From positions 1,017,001 to 1,081,000 of the forward strand of contig WPIO01000016.1 of the NCBI GenBank assembly GCA_009760855.2: a stretch of 64,000 nt of DNA, read 5' to 3'. Positions 55,907 through 64,000 of this stretch are shown piece by piece. The stretch comes from Cristatella mucedo. Taxonomy: Eukaryota > Bryozoa > Phylactolaemata > Cristatellidae. The position numbers were made by a program, and so were the translations under genes. The notes below the pieces were generated by a model. The model was given only the letters and a program-made list of their open reading frames with translations. It was not told the origin of the DNA and searched no databases. Numbering within the stretch: the first letter of the stretch is position 1; each line of letters opens with the position of its first letter.

Positions 55907-56639
55907 ACTGGTGCACAGTTACTAGATGAGAAAATGCAACACAAGAAAAACCAAGTGCTGCTGAGCCAAAAGCAGCACTTGCAGACCGGAGGCTGATCCA
56001 CCACACAGATCATGGCAAATAATAATAATAATAATAATAATAAGTATTTGATAAGCCCAAGAACTAAAAAATTCCCCTGGTCACCGGAAAAGATCGGCTG
56101 AAAAGAAAGCGTACCAGCTGATTAGTAGCATGCACAGCACGGCAGCAGGTCACAGCCTATGCCTTCACATGATGCAGGACAAAGGCAAATAGCAGCCATA
56201 AAGGAATCATCGAAGCAAGCAACACACGCCTCAAGTAATCTCGACTCAGCCCAACATTCGATCACGCGATTAGAGTTTAATACATTAAAACCACCTAAGC
56301 TGCAGCTGCTAGATCCAGATTGCTGCTCTTAGGCAAAAGAGACAAGGCAAACGTCACGGATTGATTGCCAAAGAGCAATGACAAAAACTCAGCAGCAGCT
56401 TGTTTGCTTGCACTTCTAATTATGCACCATGTGACTAAAAACCTTAATGGGGGTCTTCAATCCACAGGCAATGATGCATTGTTCAGCCCTGGGATACAGC
56501 AGAATGCAGCCTAAAGTCACTCTCGACATCCATTGCTACCCGTAGGGGGGGACACCAAATGGCTGCCTAGACACTGTAGGGCTACCAGTCCTAGTGCTGA
56601 CAGTGGGGGGGAGCCCAGAGTTCCAAATCTCGTGCACCA
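55907..56639. other. Spacer with an (AAT)n LINE stub
   Basis: 56017-56060 is (AAT)n followed by AAGTATTTGATAAGCCC, the start of a LINE-B-type tail that is lost at once. The rest is unassigned. Confidence 0.4.
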
Positions 56640-56703
56640 ACACCATTCCCTCCCTCCCTCCCTACCTCCCTCCCTCTCTCTCTCTTCTCTCTCTCTTCTC
56701 TCT

Positions 56704-56786
<83 letters not shown>
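56640..56786. repeat. (CCCT)n/(CT)n microsatellite
   Basis: TCCC-rich start grading into a pure CT tract. Confidence 0.95.
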
Positions 56787-56788
<2 letters not shown>

Positions 56789-57294
56789 CACACTAATAAA
56801 AATAAATCCCTCTGCAGTGCTGTGCAGTAAGACAACTCAAGGCAATCCTTATTTTGCTTTTACCTATTCCACCATTTCGGTGAAGCGAGCGGTTTGTGAA
56901 TGCCACTTCCACCTTCCACATCAGGCATGACTGGCGCTAAGCGTGCCAACAATAACCACTTTGGCTTAATCCTACTGCTACTACCAATTGAGACGCCAAC
57001 TACATGTCGGCCCATAATGAAACCTCTGTTCCCGTGACGGGTTACCAGTCATCGTAGCAAACTGTGGTCAACAAGAAGTCATCCATGCACATGGGTCAGC
57101 AGGATCACGCAAAACCTACAGCAGCAGCAGCTAAGGTAGCAGGTTAGGCGCCGTTGTGGAAGCAAAATCCGCAGGTCAGAACCTGGTCATCTTGCCATCC
57201 CTCACACTAAATTGAAATCTTTCGCTAAGCAAGCCTTCAGCTCGCTTGCACCAAAACTCCGACACTTGTTTCTGGCTACGGTCACTACCTGCTA
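56787..57294. other. Spacer
   Basis: No supported feature. Confidence 0.35.
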
Positions 57295-57700
57295 TAATAA
57301 TAATAATAATAAACTTAATAAAGCACCCTCAGAGAAGAGAACTAAGTCTCTGTCTAGGCTCTTTAAATTTGCTGCAAAGTGAAACGCGATCGAGTGGTGA
57401 GTGGTATCATGCTTGATAAAGAACATGAATAACATGGTTAGGGGTGACATGCACAGGGTCAGCATGCATGTGTGGTTATTGGCAGCATGCAACAGTGTCA
57501 GCGCACATAAGCACATGAAGGACGAATCACAGGGACCCACTCAATGCTGTGATAAATAGGTACGTTTTTAATTTCTTTTTAAATGTGGTCAAGTCAAGGG
57601 ATGTCGTGACAGAAGTCGGGAGTGAGCTCCAGGCTGTGGGAGCATGCAAACTAAATGCACGGTCTGCAAAGAATTTTGAGGTGCATACGAGGTATAGATA
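57295..57700 (-). mobile_element. LINE-B 3' fragment
   Basis: (AAT)n, a hairpin with a 6-bp duplication (AGAGAAGAGAAC), the 3' UTR and the C-terminal coding complement (frame 57751-57527), truncated about 57700. Confidence 0.9.
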
Positions 57701-57870
57701 AATATTTAAGATTACGACCTTGCATTGCATAAGTCTCAGCTCAAGACGCATCTGTTCCGGCCAGACTCCCCTTCATCCCCCAGTGAACTTGAACTTACTC
57801 CGGTGCGCTTTGCGTCTGTATCCACACATGATTCATCAGTGCATGCTGCAAGCCATAGGTTCTACTAATT

Positions 57871-58112
57871 CTTTTCAGTTGTCCAGAGCTGCTACTTCCA
57901 CACTACTCACTATCTCAACTGCTCTCCTGACTTTGCTATGCTTCCCACTTTCTCTTTGTTGTGTGAGACGAACAAAGTCTGTTGGCTACCGAATGCGTAC
58001 CAAAAGCTGCTTAGGCTGTGAGTGCGCTATACAAAACTCTCCTGAGTAACACCCACATAGTCTGTATGTCTTTGTGGAGTTACAGACGGAGATGCATTAC
58101 ATTACATTACTA
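57871..58112 (+). mobile_element. LINE-A fragment nested in LINE-C
   Basis: CAGTTGTCCAGAGCTGCTAC through GGAGATGCATTACATTACAT. TACTAA at both borders may be a short target duplication. Confidence 0.9.
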
Positions 58113-58152
58113 ACCGGTGGCCATGAGAGTCGTCATGCTTGGTTTAGCATGT

Positions 58153-58232
58153 TAATAATAATATAATAATATTGCACTTGATAAAGCGCCCTCAGAGAAC
58201 TTAATCTCTTTTTAGACGCTTTACATTTGCTG
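58153..58232 (-). mobile_element. LINE-B tail nested in LINE-C
   Basis: (AATAAT)n, TTGCACTTGATAAAGCGCCC, to GACGCTTTACATTTGCTG; about 80 bp. Confidence 0.88.
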
Positions 58233-58498
58233 ATCTAAGCGTGATACTTGTTTGCTTTTGCATGCTTGATACCGTGCATGACAACACTAACCTTTGGGTA
58301 TTGACTGTCTTGCAGCTAGTTGTAAGGGATAGGGATTAAGTTCTCTTAGGGCGCTGTACAAACGACCTATTGTTATTATTATTACTATTGGACGGGACGC
58401 CGGATGCTCGTTGACCAGCTGTGTACAGAAGAGGCTTGCATAAAAGTGCACTCGCAGCAGGAACGATAAGAACGAAGACGAGCTACATGTATATGTAT

Positions 58499-58652
58499 AT
58501 ATGTGTGTCTGTGTGTGTCTGTGTGTGTGTCTGTGTGTGTCTGTGTGTGTCTGTGTGTGTGTCTGTGTGTGTGTCTGTGTGTGTGTCTGTGTGTGTGTCT
58601 GTGTGTGTGTCTGTGTGTGTGTCTGTGTGTGTGTCTGTGTGTGTGTGCATAC
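58499..58652. repeat. (TG)n/TCTG compound microsatellite
   Basis: Higher-order unit CTGTGTGTGTGT repeated about 11 times. Confidence 0.95.
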
Positions 58653-58865
58653 GTATATATATATGACCAGCTGCCCAACAAGTAGCTACGGTGCTCTCAG
58701 ACCAGATTCTACCCGGGGCTCTTGTGGCTACATACCATAGCAATGCAAAATGGAATCGGAAGGTGCACGCTGAAAAAGTATTGATGCCATACCAGAAACA
58801 AAAGATATTGAGTACGCTGGCAGGAAAATGACCATAATATAAATGACAATTGTAAGAGAAACAGG

Positions 58866-59552
<687 letters not shown>

Positions 59553-59844
59553 TTGCTGTCAACTCTGCAATGGCATTGAGCTACACCTGACCTACTGACC
59601 TCCACCAACACCAGCACAGCCTCCATGAAGCAAAGGTGAAACTGTTTGCAAGTGCTGACGAGCCCATTTCGACTCTAGCTGATGGCTTGTGTTTCGGCCT
59701 GGCAGCAGCTGCTAAATTCTGGATGTTTGCAGGCAACCACGACTCTAGAACCGCCTAATAGGCAGCCTACGTAAATCGGCAGGCAGTCACTCGGCTACAA
59801 GTAAGCCCAAGCAGAGTAAACCCCTTCCTCACCCATTGCTCGTC
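59553..59844. other. Spacer
   Basis: No supported feature. Confidence 0.35.
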
Positions 59845-60056
59845 TGTCACTGACACTGTGCATGCTGCCACTAACCACATTTGCATGCTGACCCTGTGCA
59901 TGTCACCCCTAACCATATTATTCATTTCGTCTGTTTTTCAAGCATGATTTTACTTACCATTCGATTGCATTTCACTTTACAGCAAATGTAAAGCGCCTAG
60001 AGAGAGATTGAGTTCTCTGAGGGCGCTTTATCAAGTGAATTATTATTATTATTATT
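59845..60056 (+). mobile_element. LINE-B 3' UTR and tail
   Basis: CACTGACACTGTGCATGCTG through TAAAGCGCCTAGAGAGAG, GGGCGCTTTATCAAGTGAAT and (ATT)n; intact and close to the 22.4-22.6 kb copy. Confidence 0.93.
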
Positions 60057-60225
60057 AGGTAAGGCGGTTGCTTTCACGACCTCGGTCCCGAGATCGTGGG
60101 TTCGATTCCTGCGGTGGGCGATCCTCTATCGCCACTGCAAGCAGTGGCGATAGCCGTAAAGGCTTTTCTGTCGCTATACAAAAAGAGGCTGCTTAATCAG
60201 CTAGAATTCATTTATTTATTTATCA
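60057..60225 (+). mobile_element. SINE1 directly behind the LINE-B tail
   Basis: AGGTAAGGCGGTTGCTTTC, CGTGGGTTCGATTCCTGCGG (box B), a perfect stem GCCACTGCAAGCAGTGGC, end GAGGCTGCTTAATCAGCTAG and (TTTA)n. The first ~25 bp are replaced by the LINE tail. Confidence 0.88.
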
Positions 60226-60237
60226 CCTTATAACCGG

Positions 60238-60376
60238 CGATTACAGCGGTTTGGCCAGTGATTAAGGTACTTGCCCCGTCCAAGGTGGGGGGGAGCTCTA
60301 GCCCCGTGGCATATGTGAAGCATCTGTCTGAATGGAGACTTAGTTCTCTTAGGGTGCTATACAAAGGAATTATATT

Positions 60377-60385
<9 letters not shown>
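60238..60385 (+). mobile_element. SINE2
   Basis: TTTGGCCAGTGATTAAGGTA (A-box region), a mutated B-box region (AGCTCTAGCCCC), then GAAGCATCTGTCTGAATGG, GACTTAGTTCTCTTAGGGTG and a TATATA tail. Confidence 0.82.

Positions 60386-60450
<65 letters not shown>
60386..60450. repeat. (TG)n microsatellite
   Basis: Pure TG directly after the SINE2 tail. Confidence 0.97.
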
Positions 60451-60769
60451 GCCTGTGAGTAGACAGGTGACTGGATGAATAGCAAGGTTCTGAGCACACA
60501 GCTGTCCCATCGTAGCAGCATGTCGTACTTTCTAGTGGACAAATGCTCGTCACCTTAAAACCAAAAAAGAAAACCAATGGTGTGCTACGATGAAGTTCGA
60601 GAGGTCGGGACCTCCAAGACACAAACTATAAGAAAGGCTAGCTGCTGATTTTGTACGAACCGTAAGCACGCCTTAATTGCACAGGCCGGAATGTCATAAA
60701 TGCGTGGACCATCTAAGAAATGGTATGCCCATCTTAGCACGCCTGAATGTTTTCAAGTTTAACTAGCCG
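60451..60769. other. Spacer
   Basis: 60640-60760 may be a further decayed LINE-B segment; otherwise unassigned. Confidence 0.35.
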
Positions 60770-61130
60770 TAAGTCGGCAGACTTGATTGCTGAGTTAATG
60801 TGGTTATCTAGTAAAAGGTAACTTTGGAACAGGTCAGCCAGATTTCATGCAAATGGTACAGGAGAAATAGCTTTTCCAATTTCTAATGCTCGGTTTTCCC
60901 ATAAAACAGCAAAATATGCAGCAAGAGAGGTAATAGAATTTGACGTGCTAAAAAGCAGAGAAAGATCACAGCACAGTTACAGCTGTGTTCTGTCCGAATA
61001 AAAATTAAAGCCTATACATTGATTGGCGGTTACTTTGGGAAGAGGGAGAGCATAAAATATGAAAAGAAGTAGAGCACAGAGCCCAAGGGTGTCCCGTTCT
61101 TTAGAGGCTTATTGTTGACTTTTGCCCGTT
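60770..61130 (-). mobile_element. LINE-B RT segment, inverted
   Basis: The minus strand carries RT motif-B to palm coding (CTTGGGCTCTGTGCTC...; LDNHINSAIK-type). It faces away from the sense segment that starts at 61140, which begins at about the point in the element where this one ends. Confidence 0.8.
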
Positions 61131-61139
61131 GAAATCAAG

Positions 61140-61720
61140 ACATTTCGCTAGAGAACCATATCAGCTTCACAGTTATATCGGCCAACTTTCAGCTAAATGG
61201 CATTGCAAAAATTTGGGTCTGCTTAGAGGCATACCACATCCAAGTTGGTACATGCTTTTGTCACATTCTGTCTCGACTTCTGTAACTCACTACTTGCAAG
61301 TCCTCTAGAGTGTACAATACGGCGCTTGCAGTTGATGCGAAACTCTGCAACTAGGCTTGTCTGTCGTGAGCTTCGCAGGTGCTACATTAAGCTGCTTCTC
61401 ACCCATCTGCACTGGCTACCACCCATCAAGAAGCGACTTGAAGGTTCTGTCGCACACATTTAGGTCCCTTCATTCTCTGGCTCAAGCCTACCTATCATAC
61501 CTTCTCTCCAATCAGGCTAGGCATCGTAGCTGCGCATTATAACAACCTCAGATCCTTTGAAAACCGAGCCTTTAGATCGTAACTTCCTGACGCTAGGTCC
61601 TCCCAGTGACGTCACAACATCCCCTGATTTGACTATTAAATATTTGACTATTCGATTCGATAAAAAGAAGCTAAAAACGCTCGTATTCCTCACAGCGCTT
61701 GCTGGGTCCATGTTATATAT
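61140..61720 (+). mobile_element. LINE-B RT C-terminal segment, sense
   Basis: CTAGAGAACCATATCAGCTTC, GTCTCGACTTCTGTAACTC and CTGCACTGGCTACCACC, up to a tail like KKLKTLVFLTAL. A SINE2 and the 3' UTR follow. Diverged, with stops. Confidence 0.82.
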
Positions 61721-61724
61721 AAAA

Positions 61725-61862
61725 TATAATTTATTTGTATAACACCCTAAGATAACTTAATCTCTAATCAGGTGCTTCACGTGCCGAGGGGCTCGAGCCC
61801 ACGACCTCGGCCAGACCTTGGTCGGAGCGAGCACTTTAAACCACTTGGCCAAATCATGTTGT
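61725..61862 (-). mobile_element. SINE2 inserted in LINE-B
   Basis: GTATAACACCCTAAGATAAC (tail), GGGCTCGAGCCCACGACC (B-box complement) and GAGCACTTTAAACCACTTGG (head complement). Confidence 0.85.
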
Positions 61863-62007
61863 CATTTGTGAACTTATGCATGATATTGTGCACTGTCACT
61901 ATCCATCGAGACATGCTTCCCTTACGGAATACGTGACATGCTTATAAAGAGATCTCTCTGTGAAGGCTTTACATATGTCGAATTACCACTGCTATTATTA
62001 TTACAAT
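61863..62007 (+). mobile_element. LINE-B/C 3' end, degenerate
   Basis: GCATGATATTGTGCACTGTC and a weakened hairpin (AAAGAGATCTCTCTGTGAAG) before (ATT)n; probably the 3' end of the LINE at 61140-61720. Confidence 0.6.
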
Positions 62008-62137
62008 AGGGTCTGAGCTAATATGTCCGGTGGACTGCTATTGCTGTCTCTCACTCAATTCTTGTCAAAACAACGCATTATAAAAGTATAAGTAAATAAG
62101 AAACAACCAAAATAGAAACTAATTGAACTGCCTATCC

Positions 62138-62310
62138 CGGTGAGCCGCGATGGCACACTAGGTAAGGCGGTTGCTTCTCACAACTTCTCCCGAAGTCGTG
62201 GGTTCGAATCCTGCGGTGAGCTATCCTTTATTGCCACTGCAAGTGGTGGTGACAGCCGTAGAGGCACTTCTGTCGCTATTCAAGAGGCTGTTAAATCAGC
62301 TATTATTTTT
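62138..62310 (+). mobile_element. SINE1, full-length reference copy
   Basis: GTGAGCCGCGATGGCACACT (A-box region), GTGGGTTCGAATCCTGCGG (B box), body GCCACTGCAAGTGGTGG, end AGAGGCTGTTAAATCAGCT. It is the clearest complete copy. The head resembles a tRNA by its boxes but does not fold as a functional tRNA, so it is not a tRNA gene. Confidence 0.9.
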
Positions 62311-62390
62311 AAATCAAATCAGCGTATTTTTTGCAAATTTTTCACCCGAATCGATAGACCGCATCACGCAGCAAAAATACATCTTTCTCG

Positions 62391-62466
62391 GGAGTAGAAC
62401 ATGCGACCTCTTGGTCTCCTGCGGTCAATCGTCAGTGCGCCCGACGGTCTAGGCCACACTGTCCCG
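62391..62466 (-). other. tRNA-like segment
   Basis: The minus strand reads GGGACAGTGTGGCCTAGACC (A-box-like TGGCCTAG) and, about 40 bp on, GCATGTTCTACTCCCG (B-box-like). Arm pairing is poor. It may be another SINE head or a tRNA pseudogene. Confidence 0.3.
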
Positions 62467-64000
62467 TCCAGCTGCTGCACCAGCTGCCTGCTGCTGCGTC
62501 CAGGCAGCTGCGTGTCATTCTTCGAGCCAGCGCTGGCGGCCCACCCACACACCCCCTGAAGCCGCGCCAGGCATTCAGCGAGCGGAATCCGATGATAGGA
62601 AATACAAAACTCACAAGTAGGAGCTTTAGAAAGTCATTCTGCGAATGTCAAAGTTAAGCGACGACCAAGTGCACCCTGGTCTCTTGGTACATGAAATAGA
62701 GCACATTTCAGCTCGCTACGAGCCAAGCGACTCGCTTAAGTAAGGACACAGAATCTGATTGTTGCTTAGCCAGCCACCCACCCTCCAGCAGCCAAGCAGC
62801 CGGCATAACTAAAGTGGGAGGGGTGAGAGTGGGATATGAGGTAACAAGTCGGCCTGTTGACATTAGTTACCGGTCGACGAATCGCATCGAACAGCTGCCG
62901 AAACGGTCCAGACGATACCGCGGCCGCGGTTCAGATACCCCGCCGACACAGCGACCGGTGGTGGCTCACGTCCTCACAGCAGCCGGTCTCCACCGCTCAA
63001 CTTCGCTGCCTCTTCCAGAGTCCCTGAGCTCATCGGTCCGACTTTCGAGTACTGCGACTCAGCTCCGAGCCCGCTGGCGGTCCCCCGCTAGGGAGTCCCC
63101 GATGGCTGTTCAGCCAACGTCCACCGACGATACAGCCGCGGCCACCGCAAACGACTCTGGCGGTTTCTGGCACGGCCGTATGAAGAGCTAATTTGGATCG
63201 GTGCGGTGAAGGCGGCAAGGCCCCCAGCCTCTTTCTTCCCCCTCCTCCCCCCCCCCCGCTCGAGCGAGATGGCCGGCAAGGCGCCGCCACGCTCTACGCA
63301 GCGTCATGTGGACGAGTGGACGCTCCCGCAAAGCTGAATTTCAGCGCGCCCTGAGGTGGCGAGTCACTAGCCAACTGCCGAGCTCGAGGCTTCAAGCCGG
63401 CGGCCGCGGGCAGCTCCGCCTGTCGGGTGCGCGAGCGAGCGAAGGCGTAGAGTGGCTACCAACCTGGCCGCATGGACGCCGGATACTGCATCGCCGCTCA
63501 CTCTCTTTCACCCCCGCCGGCGGCTAAACGATGTAGAGCAAGAGCCGCAGGCGGCTTCCGGGGAACGGCCGCACGCCACTGCCGCCGCACACGCGCGGCT
63601 ACCAAGCAAGACCCGCCTCCTCCGCGCTCGTGATCGGTGCGTCAGCCTCCAATCCGAAAGCGAATCCCTTTAAGGGGCGGGGTTTCTCCTAGACCTCGGC
63701 GTCGCCGCCAATGAGCGGAGCTACTGAGCAATCATGTTCTCTACGTCAAAAAATGTAGTAAAGATAAAGAAAGAAACAGCCGGAAACTCGGAAAGTCGAG
63801 CTTGCAGCAGCAGCGAGCACGCCGGGTCTTTCTGCACGCTGACCGCCGCGAGTCCAAGGCCGCGCCCTTTGCAAGGATTTAGGCTCACCGCAAAATCTCG
63901 ACTCCCGGCTCGCCGCGGTCAACAGCGCCAGTTCGACCGGCGTAAACAGCTTTCGCTGCGCCGTTTCCTCTCTTCTCATAAACGCATACTGAAACTGTGG
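62467..64000. other. GC-rich stretch, possible promoter/exon region
   Basis: 62800-63960 is CpG-rich with a C10 run near 63248. ORFs on both strands (plus 62814-63191 longest) show no domain, and none has convincing splice sites. This looks like a CpG-rich 5' gene region, with the gene perhaps beyond the window. Confidence 0.35.

Larger units (their letters stand above)
57712..58386 (+). mobile_element. LINE-C 3' end with two nested LINEs
   Basis: RT tail (CTCAGCTCAAGACGCATCTG) and a 3' UTR up to AGCCATAGGTTCTAC; after the LINE-A insert, GGTGGCCATGAGAGTC...GGTTTAGCATG; after the LINE-B insert, TAAGCGTGATACTTG... to the hairpin (GGATTAAGTTCTCTTAGGGC) and (ATT)n. The order matches the uninterrupted LINE-C at 49.2-49.5 kb. 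Confidence 0.85.

Noticed and set aside
62138-62240. Functional tRNA gene
   Set aside because: It has A- and B-box motifs but no coherent cloverleaf, and is followed by the SINE1 body found in many copies.

Overview
This is eukaryotic, almost certainly invertebrate-animal, nuclear DNA. It has spliced exons with GT/AG borders, AATAAA signals, CR1/L2-type LINEs, tRNA-derived SINEs, a hAT MITE, long microsatellites, and fragments of animal gene families (TRIM/RBCC, LRAT-domain). No operons, CRISPR arrays, rRNA or bona fide tRNA genes were seen. The species cannot be read from the sequence. Coding sequence is only a few per cent of the window.

Most of the window is layered retrotransposon debris. 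I name the families locally. LINE-A is a CR1/L2-like element with an APE endonuclease plus reverse transcriptase and a 3' end in (ACATT)n. LINE-B is an L2-like RT element whose 3' end folds as TAAAGCGCC...GGGCGCTTTA and runs into (ATT)n. LINE-C is a more decayed relative. SINE1 has a tRNA-like head with a box-B GGTTCGAATCC and ends near AGGCTGTTAAATCAGCT. SINE2 has a different tRNA-like head and a 3' tail resembling the LINE-B 3' end. The two longest LINE-B copies are at 20.6-22.6 kb (+) and 30.8-32.2 kb (-). The fullest LINE-A is at 45.3-48.5 kb (-). Many insertions are nested, which gives relative ages.

Gene-like content, left to right: a possible first exon (557-722 -); a TRIM-like RING/B-box/coiled-coil exon with two in-frame stops (5155-6247 -); a small spliced gene with a PPxY exon and a one-helix C-terminal exon with poly(A) signal (18.6-20.3 kb -); a basic Ser-rich reading frame (29345-29647 -); a GC-rich LRAT/NlpC-P60-type exon keeping its His/His/Cys residues (40614-41657 -); and a cluster of exon-like segments on both strands at 49.7-51.7 kb.

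Simple repeats are exceptionally abundant: (CT)n, (TA)n, (TG)n, (CTC)n, about 690 bp of CTG repeats, and a 28-bp minisatellite open in all six frames.

The most notable single item is a 184-bp element at 4427-4610. It closely resembles, from memory, the non-autonomous SPIN hAT elements known for horizontal transfer among animals. It has an 8-bp target duplication, and an uninterrupted paralogous site is visible inside the same window.
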